A DNA stretch of 64,000 nucleotides, from positions 1 to 64,000 of the forward strand of contig JAOQAD010000004.1 of the NCBI GenBank assembly GCA_025963775.1, read 5' to 3'. Positions within the stretch are counted from its first letter, which is position 1; every line of letters begins with the position of its first letter. The notes beneath the pieces were generated by a model that made no database searches, was not told where the DNA came from, and worked only from the letters and a program-made list of their open reading frames with translations. This document shows, piece after piece, positions 52,994 through 62,380 of the stretch. The stretch is from Bacteroidota bacterium (lineage in GTDB: Bacteria; Bacteroidota; Bacteroidia; 2-12-FULL-35-15). The translations under genes and the position numbers were made by a program.

Positions 52994-54346
52994 ATGAAAA
53001 ATCTCTTTACGGCATTCTCCCTGGTAATTTTGGGACTTGCTCCCTTGTCCACATTTGCTTTTCGTCCCATCGGCCATGTGATCCTGAAAAATGAAGTTGT
53101 TGACAGTCTTCCTGTGAAGAATATGTTCCGGATCGCTATGCAACAGTATCCGCAAATAGCTGCCTGGGGTGCAGTTGGGCCGGACCTCGGCTATAACCTT
53201 GACAATAGCCGTATTTTATGGATAGGATGGAAAAGAAGAATAAAAAATTCCTGGCAGTTGGCTGATGTTTCTCACTATAATAAGGTCGGAACGTTCGTTA
53301 AAAACCTGATCGCAGAGGTTAAAAAAGTAAATGATCCCAAATTCACGGCATTTGTTGGTGGCTGGATTACACATATTGCGGGCGATTTCGGTTCACACAG
53401 CACTTATGTAAAGCCGGAGGCTGGTTTCTATATCTGCAATGAAGAAGGAAGGGCGCTGCATGGTGAACTGGAAAAACTGGCGGATGCTTACCTGTTCAAT
53501 AAATATGCAAGCAAGTACTGTCTTTCCTCCTGGAACTTCCAGGTTGGCGATTATTGGCAATATTTTTTCGGTGTTCCGCACCGGGCCGATAACCTGTTAA
53601 GTAAAAAGCAGGTTAGAAATTTAACTTCGGAATTACTTGGTGATTCACTCACTGCACAATTCACCCGCGTTTATTCCGCTACCTATGAACTTAAGACTAA
53701 TTTGAGGCTGGTGCGCTTAATGAGCACTTACTACCGTGCCTTAGGTGAGGGATTAGGCAAGCAGGCCGGATTTACTCCGTATGGAATTATTGAAGCATTA
53801 GGCAAAATAGATAAGGACAGAGAAGAGAGGATCAATAAGGCGTTTGAATTGTCGAAGGAGTATGCATATAAATACCTCGTAGCTGCTGACGCCGGCGATC
53901 TGAGTGTTTTTAGTGACGATTGGAACCTGGATATAGGCCCGGATGGAGGGCCGACTTATGTTGTGAAGATCGAAGCAAGAAAGCGAATAGCGGCAAGAAC
54001 CAAAAATAATATTTACATGCAGTTTGTGAATAACAACGGCATGGAAAGTCCCCGGCAACTGCTCAACACCAAAATAGCTTTTATGAGGTTTGCTTTTTAT
54101 CAGAAAGATCCCTATTACTATCATGTGAATATGGGTGGAGGCCGTGGAGAGCTCCATTGCTGGGGAAAGGAGGATATTAAGAGCATAAGCCTGATCTCTA
54201 TGCGCAGGCCGGGAACATTCAGTAATGTTTTCAGGATAAAGAAAATAACGGTGTATTACAACGGTGAGATCATCTCAACTATGGAAAAAGATAAGAAGGG
54301 CAGAAAGCTCAAACTGAAAAAAACGATGGAGATATATCCTAAATAA
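52994..54346 (+). CDS. Zinc-dependent phospholipase C-like protein
   Basis: A 450-residue secreted protein. Signal peptide to about residue 22 (FAF). The zinc-dependent PLC pattern follows: GHVILKNEV, WGAVGPDLGYN, FVGGWITHIAGDFGSHS and ALHGELEKLADAYLF supply the His and Asp ligands. The C-terminal about 150 residues contain a PLAT-like beta domain (PTYVVKIEARKRI). It may hydrolyse phospholipids outside the inner membrane; the substrate is unknown. Confidence 0.7.
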   Translation: MKNLFTAFSLVILGLAPLSTFAFRPIGHVILKNEVVDSLPVKNMFRIAMQQYPQIAAWGAVGPDLGYNLDNSRILWIGWKRRIKNSWQLADVSHYNKVGTFVKNLIAEVKKVNDPKFTAFVGGWITHIAGDFGSHSTYVKPEAGFYICNEEGRALHGELEKLADAYLFNKYASKYCLSSWNFQVGDYWQYFFGVPHRADNLLSKKQVRNLTSELLGDSLTAQFTRVYSATYELKTNLRLVRLMSTYYRALGEGLGKQAGFTPYGIIEALGKIDKDREERINKAFELSKEYAYKYLVAADAGDLSVFSDDWNLDIGPDGGPTYVVKIEARKRIAARTKNNIYMQFVNNNGMESPRQLLNTKIAFMRFAFYQKDPYYYHVNMGGGRGELHCWGKEDIKSISLISMRRPGTFSNVFRIKKITVYYNGEIISTMEKDKKGRKLKLKKTMEIYPK

Positions 54347-54378
54347 AACAGCGCTGTTGTTCCCATGCACAAAATCAA

Positions 54379-54409
54379 AAAAGCCTTACAACTTACATGT
54401 AAGGCTTTT
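54379..54409. terminator. Bidirectional terminator hairpin
   Basis: AAAAGCCTTACA (54379-54390) and TGTAAGGCTTTT (54398-54409) form a perfect 12-bp stem with a 7-nt loop. A/T tracts at both ends serve both strands. It sits between convergent genes ending at 54346 and 54442. Confidence 0.85.
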
Positions 54410-54441
54410 GATCTTTAATGGAGTGAAGTCTGTTGGGATCA

Positions 54442-56136
54442 TCAGACTTTTTTATGCAGATAAAAAAGATAATCATCCAGGTCAATGTATTCGGTATTGA
54501 ATGAACCGGTAGGCCCTGTGCCGCCCATGATAAAAAGCTTGCGGTCAACAATGGCACTGTTACCCTGGATACGTGGCGTTTTAAGCCTGGGCTCCGGGTT
54601 GTGCATTCCCCTCGACTGAGTATCGAAACTTAAGTAACCAGGAACAAGCTCATGCTGAAAATTCAGTGACCTGCCGCTGATGTAATAAATAGTATTGCCT
54701 GCCATTGCTGCTGATCCGTGCAGCATCCTGGTTGTGTTTTCGTCGATCACATCGCAATGACGATTTTGGGGATTGTAGCGGAGAATTGACATTGGGACCG
54801 AGCTGCCTGGCTTGGCATGTCCGCCGAACACATATATGTGATCGTTGTGTACAGCAGCAGTTGCCATTGAAAATCCATAGGGTAAGTCCGTTTCGTAGAT
54901 GGTCCACCCACTGGCCGGATCGTAGATCTGGAGGCAGCGCAGAACATTTGGGTTGCTGCCATTTTCCTGTCCGCCAAATACATATAGTTTATTGTTATAA
55001 GCAACAGCTGCTCCTCCTGCAACCGGTTTTTTCATATCGCCTCCAAGGCGCACCCAGGAGTTTCCATTGAGCATCCAGGCTTTATTGCTCACAATTTCAT
55101 TGGTATCACGGCCTCCCGCGTATGCAAGCATGCCATTATTCAGGAACGCTGCAGCACTTAAGCCCATTTTTTCAGGCATGGAAGTCCTGGGTGTAGTCAT
55201 TAATTTGGTATGCGTATCAAAGCACAGGACATCATTTACGGGTTTGTGACTGAAAATGTCAAAACCCCCGATTATATAGATATAGCGGCTGTCTGCTACT
55301 ATGCCGGAATTGTAAACTTGTAACCTGCCGTCTGTACATTGCTTCCATAAACCGTCGATCGTATTGCCTTTAAGTATGACATTCAATGCAGTATAGCCGG
55401 TTATCGGGTTATTGTTTTTTCGGAGGATAATACTTTCGGCTTCTATGCCGGGTTCACCTTTCGGTCCTGTAGGTCCGACGGTTCCCTGGGGGCCTGTAGC
55501 ACCAACTGTTCCCTGTGGCCCGGTTGCTCCTACTGTTCCTTGCGGCCCTGTAGCACCAACAGTTCCTTGTGGGCCTGTTGCTCCAACAGTTCCTTGTGGA
55601 CCCGTTGCACCAACAGTTCCCTGGGGCCCTGTAGCACCAACAGTTCCCTGGGGCCCTGTTGCTCCAACAGTTCCTTGTGGCCCTGTAGCACCAACAGTTC
55701 CTTGTGGCCCTGTAGCGCCAACTGTTCCCTGTGGCCCTGTTGCCCCAATAGTTCCCTGTGGCCCCGTTGCTCCGACAGTTCCCTGTGGCCCTGTAGCACC
55801 AACAGTTCCCTGTGGCCCGGTTGCTCCAACAGTTCCCTCTGGCCCGGTTGCTCCAACAGTTCCTTGTGGCCCTGTAGCGCCAACAGTTCCCTGTGGGCCT
55901 GTTGCTCCAACAGTTCCTTGTGGACCCGTTGCACCAACAGTTCCTTGTGGCCCGGTAGCTCCAACAGTTCCTTGTGGCCCGGTGAGGCTATTAACAACTA
56001 AATAGTTAAGCGGCCCGGTGTTTTTTATAAGATTAGCAGGTACTTTAGGGCCTGTAGGCCCATGCGGCTTATTGGTTGTTGACTTTTTCTTACTCATTAC
56101 CGGGCTGGTTAATTTTAGTATTGCAAAATTCCGCAT
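54442..56136 (-). CDS. Collagen-like repeat protein with Kelch propeller
   Basis: A 564-residue protein. After about 50 residues, a run of about 19 nine-residue units, each three Gly-x-y triplets (GATGPQGTV), forms a collagen-like rod to about residue 228. It ends in [11 protein letters not shown] short linker precedes a C-terminal Kelch propeller with at least six blades ([47 protein letters not shown]). I see no signal peptide or T9SS tail. The many Thr residues in the rod are possible O-glycosylation sites, and four glycosyltransferase genes lie downstream in the window. Confidence 0.85.
   Translation of the reverse strand: MRNFAILKLTSPVMSKKKSTTNKPHGPTGPKVPANLIKNTGPLNYLVVNSLTGPQGTVGATGPQGTVGATGPQGTVGATGPQGTVGATGPQGTVGATGPEGTVGATGPQGTVGATGPQGTVGATGPQGTIGATGPQGTVGATGPQGTVGATGPQGTVGATGPQGTVGATGPQGTVGATGPQGTVGATGPQGTVGATGPQGTVGATGPQGTVGATGPQGTVGPTGPKGEPGIEAESIILRKNNNPITGYTALNVILKGNTIDGLWKQCTDGRLQVYNSGIVADSRYIYIIGGFDIFSHKPVNDVLCFDTHTKLMTTPRTSMPEKMGLSAAAFLNNGMLAYAGGRDTNEIVSNKAWMLNGNSWVRLGGDMKKPVAGGAAVAYNNKLYVFGGQENGSNPNVLRCLQIYDPASGWTIYETDLPYGFSMATAAVHNDHIYVFGGHAKPGSSVPMSILRYNPQNRHCDVIDENTTRMLHGSAAMAGNTIYYISGRSLNFQHELVPGYLSFDTQSRGMHNPEPRLKTPRIQGNSAIVDRKLFIMGGTGPTGSFNTEYIDLDDYLFYLHKKV
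55475..55984 (-). repeat. 27-bp tandem repeats of the collagen-like rod
   Basis: About 19 nearly identical 27-bp units encode GATGPQGTV. Single-base variation (for example one E for Q and one I for V) shows they have diverged a little. All six frames remain partly open across the repeat, which creates long false reading frames on both strands. Copy number is likely to vary by slippage. Confidence 0.9.
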
Positions 56137-56232
56137 CAGTTTAAATCACCGCAGCGTATAGGAATAATTACTTATTGAAAATTTATTGACGGAGTAGCTC
56201 ATCGCTAATGTATGACAAATTTTTAACTTTAC

Positions 56233-56240
56233 TATCTTTG
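56233..56240 (+). promoter_or_regulatory. -7 promoter element of the GT71-like gene
   Basis: TATCTTTG matches TAnnTTTG, 18 nt before the ATG at 56259. No strong -33 element is visible. It lies between divergent genes for the collagen-like protein and the large glycosyltransferase. Confidence 0.5.
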
Positions 56241-56258
56241 ATTCATAAACTTACATAA

Positions 56259-58925
56259 ATGTTAAAGGAGCTGAAAAATTTCCGGATCATCGGCCCCTGC
56301 CGCGGCCCAACGGGGTACGACAATCATGTAAGGCAGATCTGCAAAGCTTTATTGCAGCGCGGCCGCTCCTTCAAATTTACTGAGTATCCAGGCTGGAGTC
56401 CTGTCATATTGCCGGAGAACTGGCTTTCTGCAATTTCATCACAGCCTTCTATGCAACAGGAAGCCCCGGCCTTGTGCCTGCATTTTGTAATGCCAGGCCA
56501 GGTAGAATTATGCGAGGGAATTCCAAATGTGAATTTCACAATGTTCGAAGCAACGAGCCTGCCACCATCCTGGATCGGGCATAGCCTCAGGCATGACCAT
56601 ATTATAGTTCCCACGCTTTCATCTGCAACTGCATGGATCCGCTCAGGCATCAGTCCCGATAAAATAAGCATCTGTCCTTTGGGTGTGGACCCCGGCATTT
56701 TTAAGCCGGGCATTGCTGCCATTGATTTAGGAATGACGCGCGGTAAACCTGTGCATGAATACCGTGTACGGATGATGAACGTTTCTGATTTTATTCCGCG
56801 AAAAAATATCACAGGCCTGCTTCGTGCATGGCTTGAAGCTACCAATAGCTCCGATGACGCCGTGCTTATACTGAAAGCCGGTTTGTACCAGGAGCAGCTT
56901 CATACATGGCTTCAGCATGAAATTGCAGGCATCCAGGAAACAACAGGTAAAACATTTGAAGAAGCTGCGCCTATTTGCTGGATCTCCGATCTTCTTGCGC
57001 CGGATGCCATGCCTTCGCTCTATGCTGCCGGTACACATTACATCAGCATGTCGCATGGCGAAGGCTGGGACCTGCCCATGATGGAAGCTGGTGCCTGCGG
57101 GTTACAGCTGATAGCGCCCCGGCACAGTGCCTATGAGAACTGGATGGATGAGAAATGGACATGCTTTATTCCTTCGGCAGAGATCGATGTTCCGGCTGAC
57201 CATCCTCCGACCCTGTTAAGCGGCCTCCGTTTCTGGCTGCCAGAGCATGATGCAGCGGTTGAGATCATACAGCGTGCTGTAAACGGAGAAATGCTTTCTG
57301 CACAAAGTGCTTTTGAAGAGATCCGTAAAACCTATACCTGGGAAAATACCACGCTTCGGTTAATGGAGATTCTTGACGGCTTGTATAATAACGGAATTGA
57401 AAATCACTCTCATCAAACCTGGTCTGTAGAAATGCAGCGCGCTTTTATGGAATTCTGCAGTACAAAAACCTACCGCTACACGCTGGCTGGCACCGGCTCG
57501 CAGATGGTGGAGATGATGCCTGATCTCAGTGTCGGCGTATTGGGATATATTCCATTTGGAGTACCGCAACAATGGAGCCTGAAAGAAGGTGAAGATGAAA
57601 ATCCGCTGCTGATCATTTTCAATGCAGATGGAATTGCATTTCCTCTAAACAGGAATGAGAACGGTAGCTGGAAAGGATGGCTCAGGCAGACGGAAGTAAT
57701 CCTCGAACCTGTTTATGAAACCTGTACGAAAGAGGAAAGAGATAAATATCATGCATTGCAGGAAGCGCTGATCGCTTCTGTTGATGAAGCATCCATAAAA
57801 ACCGGATCAGGCAAAGGCATTGTTATTCCCGGTGGCGGAGAAAAATATTTTCCGGGTGCATGGGCATTGATCCATTTGCTGCGCATCACACTTAAATGCG
57901 ATCTGCCGGTAGAGCTCTGGCATCTTGGAAAGGAAGAGCTGCCCCCGGAAATAATTCCTGTTTTGGAGAAATTAAATGTAAGCTTTCGCGATGCTTATGC
58001 AGAGGGTTATATCCCGGCCGTACTGGAAAGAAAAGGCTGGCCCCTGAAAACTTACGCATTGCTCAACACTGCATTTTCAGAAGTGTTGCTGCTGGATTCC
58101 GATAATGTTCCATTGCGCGATCCTTCCTTTCTTTTTGATGAGCCCGCCTATAAAAGAACCGGGGCTTTGTTCTGGCCCGACTTCGGGTCGCTGAGCAGGC
58201 ACCGGGCTATCTGGGATGTATGTGGTGTTGCTTACCGCGATGAGCCGGAGTTTGAATCGGGGCAGCTGGTGGTGAACAGGCCGAAACATTTTAAGGCCTT
58301 GCAGCTCGCAATGTTTTACAATGCACATGCGGACTTTTATTACAGGCTGGTCAATGGTGATAAGGAAACATTTCACATGGCATGGCGGAGATTAAACAGC
58401 GATTATACGCTTATTGATACTCCTATATTTCATCTGCCTTTCACAATGGTTCAGTACGACCTTGCCGGGAATCCTTTGTTTCAGCATCGTTACGGCGACA
58501 AGTTCCGGAGGGACGGAAGGAATTACCGGATCGGGGGATTTGTAAATGAAAACGAATGCATTGGATTTGTGCAGCAATTAAATAAATTACAAAGAGAAGC
58601 TATCCGCTATGATGAACAAACAACTGAACTGATCCGCAAGACTGAAGAAAAAATCTGTGACTTACATTTCTACGAATTTGAGCGCATTGGTGAGGACAAA
58701 AGAAGAGTGGAATTTCTCCCTGGCGGAATCATTGCGGGAGAAAATGAAACATGGGAACAAACCTGGTTCATAGAATATGCAAATACAGATTGCCGCATAG
58801 CTATTGAGGGGAAAGAAGGGATCATCTGCCGGTTATCGCAGGCGGAAACCGGTGACTGGGAAGGCCGCTGGCTGCTGCATGAAAAGAAATATGTGGTGTT
58901 GCGGCCGCTAAGCCTCACTCCCTGA
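56259..58925 (+). CDS. Two-domain glycosyltransferase, GT4-like plus GT71-like
   Basis: An 888-residue protein. Residues about 1-380 resemble a GT4-type glycosyltransferase (GPCRGPTGYDNHVRQI, then MNVSDFIPRKNITGLLRAWL and a SHGEGWDLPMMEAGACG segment). Residues about 500-780 resemble fungal alpha-1,3-mannosyltransferases of GT71: GIVIPGGGEKYFPGAWALIH, then LLLDSDNVPLRDP with the D-x-D, and FESGQLVVNR. The start follows the collagen-like gene divergently. It overlaps the convergent GT62-like gene by 11 bp. The acceptor may be the collagen-like rod, but this is inference. Confidence 0.75.
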   Translation: MLKELKNFRIIGPCRGPTGYDNHVRQICKALLQRGRSFKFTEYPGWSPVILPENWLSAISSQPSMQQEAPALCLHFVMPGQVELCEGIPNVNFTMFEATSLPPSWIGHSLRHDHIIVPTLSSATAWIRSGISPDKISICPLGVDPGIFKPGIAAIDLGMTRGKPVHEYRVRMMNVSDFIPRKNITGLLRAWLEATNSSDDAVLILKAGLYQEQLHTWLQHEIAGIQETTGKTFEEAAPICWISDLLAPDAMPSLYAAGTHYISMSHGEGWDLPMMEAGACGLQLIAPRHSAYENWMDEKWTCFIPSAEIDVPADHPPTLLSGLRFWLPEHDAAVEIIQRAVNGEMLSAQSAFEEIRKTYTWENTTLRLMEILDGLYNNGIENHSHQTWSVEMQRAFMEFCSTKTYRYTLAGTGSQMVEMMPDLSVGVLGYIPFGVPQQWSLKEGEDENPLLIIFNADGIAFPLNRNENGSWKGWLRQTEVILEPVYETCTKEERDKYHALQEALIASVDEASIKTGSGKGIVIPGGGEKYFPGAWALIHLLRITLKCDLPVELWHLGKEELPPEIIPVLEKLNVSFRDAYAEGYIPAVLERKGWPLKTYALLNTAFSEVLLLDSDNVPLRDPSFLFDEPAYKRTGALFWPDFGSLSRHRAIWDVCGVAYRDEPEFESGQLVVNRPKHFKALQLAMFYNAHADFYYRLVNGDKETFHMAWRRLNSDYTLIDTPIFHLPFTMVQYDLAGNPLFQHRYGDKFRRDGRNYRIGGFVNENECIGFVQQLNKLQREAIRYDEQTTELIRKTEEKICDLHFYEFERIGEDKRRVEFLPGGIIAGENETWEQTWFIEYANTDCRIAIEGKEGIICRLSQAETGDWEGRWLLHEKKYVVLRPLSLTP

Positions 58926-59670
58926 GATGCCGGATCTCGAGGTTGGGTAATCCCCAGCAGGTGTACCCCATATCATTGGCAAGAATTCCAAATCCTTCTG
59001 TTTCCAGTTCGCCTTTCCAGAGATTATCATATCTCACCCTTGGATTTTCCAGTCCATAGGGAAAAGCAGGAAAGATCAGTCCATCGCGATGAAGGTCGGC
59101 CTTAACCCACAGCATGGTTCCGCCAACACTATCGAGCGGAACAAGTTCTCCTTCTGTCCTGAGGTCATGCATGTGCAGTTTCCCCTTATCCCTCCATGCG
59201 TTGAGATCGAAGCTGGGCCCTCCGTAATCCAGCACGCAATTCGGGTGAAGAATGTCTTTTTCTTTGCTCAGCAGGGTTTCAATAATGTCAGGAGGATATT
59301 CCAGCAGGTCGGAATCCAGCCACAGCACCCATTCTTCGTCCATCAATGCACGGAACAGCAGTTGATTCCTGCTGCGCGCCAAAACACTCCGGCGCGCATA
59401 CTGCACCGGTTCCCAGTAACGTGGTTGCCCGTTGGGAATATGAAAGCCAAAATCTTTTTTCCAGAGAGTTGCCCTGCGAAATTTTTTTTTAAGCCCTGGC
59501 AAACGCGCTTCAATGTCTGCGTATGTTGTATCGCTGCTGTCGCTTTCAAGAAAGGCAATGGAGATTTTCTTATGAGGATAGCTGATATTTTCCAACAGGC
59601 CGAAATACAGCTCTAAATTTTTAGCAGCATTTTTTACAGGAGTAAGGATCAGTACTGGTGGCTTCGGCAT
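58915..59670 (-). CDS. GT62 (Anp1/Mnn9-like) glycosyltransferase
   Basis: A 251-residue protein resembling fungal Anp1/Mnn9/Van1 mannosyltransferases: VLILTPVKNAAKNLELYFGL, FLESDSSDTTYADIE, WKKDFGFHIP, then ARSRNQLLFRALMDEEWVLW, LDSDLLEYPPDIIETLL and a following VLDYGG. The D-x-D is LDSD. No membrane anchor is present, unlike the fungal proteins. It is 14 bp downstream of the dual GT2 gene on the same strand. It probably adds mannose or a similar sugar. Confidence 0.75.
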   Translation of the reverse strand: MPKPPVLILTPVKNAAKNLELYFGLLENISYPHKKISIAFLESDSSDTTYADIEARLPGLKKKFRRATLWKKDFGFHIPNGQPRYWEPVQYARRSVLARSRNQLLFRALMDEEWVLWLDSDLLEYPPDIIETLLSKEKDILHPNCVLDYGGPSFDLNAWRDKGKLHMHDLRTEGELVPLDSVGGTMLWVKADLHRDGLIFPAFPYGLENPRVRYDNLWKGELETEGFGILANDMGYTCWGLPNLEIRHLRE

Positions 59671-59684
59671 TGGAATGAATTTAT

Positions 59685-61547
59685 TTAAGAAAATCTGTAA
59701 TCGGGTATTCGTGCAAAAGGGCGTTTGGCGGAGATCTCATCATGATTAGCTTCTTCAAGCGGCCTTCTTGATTTATGAACATTCAGTGGGTTTTCAATAT
59801 TATAAACATACAGCGTTCTGGTATTGAATTTCACATTTTCAAAACCGGCCAGGTCAAGAATGGGATACATGAGTGCAACATCCATTGCCTCACGATACCA
59901 GTTTCCTTTTGCATCACGCATGCAATCATAGCCGGGATCCTGGTCGGAAATGCGGTGATAAAGTCCCGCCCTGAAGCATCTCGGAACCGGTGAAACCCAT
60001 TCATTGCGCCTGTTCCTGAAATCTTCCGGGCCTGTAAAGGGCCGTGCAAGTCCGTATGATCCGTCCATGAACATATATTGCCCGTACATGGCCCAGCAGG
60101 ATGTTTCTTCAAAGAAATGGTTTACATGGCTGAGCGCATCATTGCAGGACAACCAGTCGTCACCATCCAGCTGGAAAAAAATATCATCAGGCTGGCAGCG
60201 CAATAAGCACTGGTGAAGGTTCCATGCCCCGCCTTTATTCTCAGTATTCCGGATGAGTGTGATGCGCGGATCATCTGCAGGTATGCGTTCGTGCGAGCCA
60301 TCAGTAGAGGCATCATCTATAAAGATCATTTCAAAATTTTCATAGTCCTGCAGCAGTAAGCTCGAAATGCAGTTGTCGAGATAATGGCCCGGATTATAAA
60401 AAAGCACTGCGACGATGATCTTGTTTTTCTTTCCTGAAAAGGGCTGCCGTTTTATTGTTGCATCAAGTGAAAAATTCCGGTTCTCAATCGTCTGGCTGAA
60501 AACAGGAGCAGGTGTCACCAGGCTGTTCTGCAATATTTTGTTGTTTGCCGCCAATGAAATATCGTAGCGGCCGGTCCAGTGGGCAGATATGGCAAGCTCC
60601 ATTGGTAACAGGTATTCATAGATACCTTTTTCCACAAAAAGAATATCTTTTGGCAATGGGATCTGTCTGCCTTTTGAAGCATATAAGAAAGCAAGTTCGT
60701 AACGCTCATTCGTTCTGTAATGAGTTGCGATATGATATAAAGGCTCTGCCCTTGAGGGCCGGTATTCGTATGCTGCCAGCAATTTCTCTTTTGTGACTGT
60801 CCAGTCCTCCTTCATGTGCTTGCTAAGCATTCCAAGCTGGAATATGCTGAACCAGACCTCTTCGGGCCAGCCGCCCATTTCAGCTCTTTTGCTGTAATTT
60901 TTTATGGCAGCATTCAGCTCTCCCGCATCCCTGTAGCTTTGCGCGAGGTAAAATACATAGCGTGCGTTATTGGGTTCTGAGAGCAGTGCATTTTCAAGGA
61001 CAAGTGCATCACGCATATATTTATTCGGATCGGATGAGCGTGCACCATCGGGAGAAGGAAGGTTATAAATGTGTTTCAGGTCCACGGCATTTTTCATTTC
61101 CGGGCTGTAGATGTATTCGTGCAATACGCCTACAAATCGCCAGTTGACCCGGTTATTCACAAGCTGCAGCCGCGCATAGGAAGTTACACCGAATATTGTT
61201 TCTATAATATAAGCATCCTCTGTAAAGCCGGGCCAGGTAAATTCAGGATCAAAGGAAAGCACTTCATCTGCATCGATGATCAGCAGGTAATCGCCTTTTC
61301 CTTTTGCAAGCTCAAGCGCTTCTGAACGGTTATGCCCGAAATCCTTCCAGGGCCGTTCATGCAGCTCACCCGGAATATTTTTCAGGCATTCGCGGATAAT
61401 TTCTTTTGTATCATCTGTTGATCCGGTATCAACGATCACCCAGTCGGTAATAACCGGCATAACGCTTTCAAGGCAGCGGCGGATCACTGCAGCTTCGTTC
61501 TTAACGATCATGTTAAGGCAGATCCGGACATTTGGTTTGTAGCTCAT
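59685..61547 (-). CDS. Dual GT2 glycosyltransferase with TPR-like middle
   Basis: A 620-residue protein. The first GT2 domain (LNMIVKNEAAVIRRCLESV, VDTGSTDDTKEII, LLIIDADEVL) is of the type found with TPR repeats. A helical TPR-like region follows at about 190-330. A second GT2 domain starts near residue 378 (IIVAVLFYNPGHYLDNCISS, FIDDASTDGS, FFQLDGDDWL). It overlaps the upstream GT2 gene by 4 bp, so the three minus-strand transferases form an operon. Confidence 0.85.
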   Translation of the reverse strand: MSYKPNVRICLNMIVKNEAAVIRRCLESVMPVITDWVIVDTGSTDDTKEIIRECLKNIPGELHERPWKDFGHNRSEALELAKGKGDYLLIIDADEVLSFDPEFTWPGFTEDAYIIETIFGVTSYARLQLVNNRVNWRFVGVLHEYIYSPEMKNAVDLKHIYNLPSPDGARSSDPNKYMRDALVLENALLSEPNNARYVFYLAQSYRDAGELNAAIKNYSKRAEMGGWPEEVWFSIFQLGMLSKHMKEDWTVTKEKLLAAYEYRPSRAEPLYHIATHYRTNERYELAFLYASKGRQIPLPKDILFVEKGIYEYLLPMELAISAHWTGRYDISLAANNKILQNSLVTPAPVFSQTIENRNFSLDATIKRQPFSGKKNKIIVAVLFYNPGHYLDNCISSLLLQDYENFEMIFIDDASTDGSHERIPADDPRITLIRNTENKGGAWNLHQCLLRCQPDDIFFQLDGDDWLSCNDALSHVNHFFEETSCWAMYGQYMFMDGSYGLARPFTGPEDFRNRRNEWVSPVPRCFRAGLYHRISDQDPGYDCMRDAKGNWYREAMDVALMYPILDLAGFENVKFNTRTLYVYNIENPLNVHKSRRPLEEANHDEISAKRPFARIPDYRFS

Positions 61548-62359
61548 AACACTGATTGATAATTAAACATCCATGTAAAAACGATCTGCTGTTCATGGCT
61601 CATTATTCTTATCGGGGAAGGCAGCTGATAGTAATCAAGGGCGGCCTGGAGCTTTGTTTCGATTTCCCATACTTTGTCTGAGGACACGCTGTATTTTTCG
61701 GAGATGATGCGGTGATGCTTTTCAGAAAATGTATTGTTACCGGAAAAGGTATAGGCATATAAATATCCCATTCCTGAAAGCTCTGCAACAGGAAAGGTCT
61801 CAAAAATACTACCGAGGAAAATAGAGTCCTCACCAGAGGATGCAAAATCGCCTGTTTCCGGGTAAGCAAAACGCTTGTCCTTATACATCATGATCGTACC
61901 CGGGATTAGCTGGAGCAGAGGAAGTTTTTCATTTGCTTTCCAGTCGCACCAGAACAATTCACGCTCTTCATAAAAATAGTGCAGCTGGTCAGTCATGCAG
62001 CAGGCTTTGGCATTGTCTGCACTCATCTTAGCATATTGCATACTTAAGCGCTCGGGATGATACAGGTCATCATCATCCCACTGGCAAATGATCTCTCCTG
62101 TTGCTTCCGCGATGCTCAGGTTCCTTAGTTTTCCAAGCGTGCAGGTTTCATTGATTATTACAAGGCGGATGTCTTTTCGTCCAAGCTCTACCACGTAACG
62201 TTGTATTGCATCGTTGTACCAGCGGCTGCCGTCTGAAATAATGACCATTTCCTTTTCAGGATATACCTGGCCGCAAAAGCAGCGGATCGCCGTTTTTAAA
62301 GCAAGGAGCCTGTCTTTTGTCACCGTGAGACAGCTTATTTTAGGGTAGTTCAGGGGCAT
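61544..62359 (-). CDS. GT2 glycosyltransferase
   Basis: A 271-residue GT2 protein: ISCLTVTKDRLLALKTAIRC, VIISDGSRWYND, GKLRNLSIAEATGEIICQWD and the DDDD of the D-x-D region, then LYHPERLSMQY. It is the first of the three minus-strand transferase genes. Its stop overlaps the start of the dual GT2 gene (4 bp). Confidence 0.85.
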   Translation of the reverse strand: MPLNYPKISCLTVTKDRLLALKTAIRCFCGQVYPEKEMVIISDGSRWYNDAIQRYVVELGRKDIRLVIINETCTLGKLRNLSIAEATGEIICQWDDDDLYHPERLSMQYAKMSADNAKACCMTDQLHYFYEERELFWCDWKANEKLPLLQLIPGTIMMYKDKRFAYPETGDFASSGEDSIFLGSIFETFPVAELSGMGYLYAYTFSGNNTFSEKHHRIISEKYSVSSDKVWEIETKLQAALDYYQLPSPIRIMSHEQQIVFTWMFNYQSVL

Positions 62360-62380
62360 CTCTCAAAGATAAAATTTTTT

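Noticed and set aside
55412-56005. Long plus-strand frame with PCGPVAPTV repeats, plus another minus-strand frame rich in Leu and His
   Set aside because: Both arise from the 27-bp collagen-like repeats read in other frames; the Gly-x-y frame is the real one because it continues into a Kelch domain.
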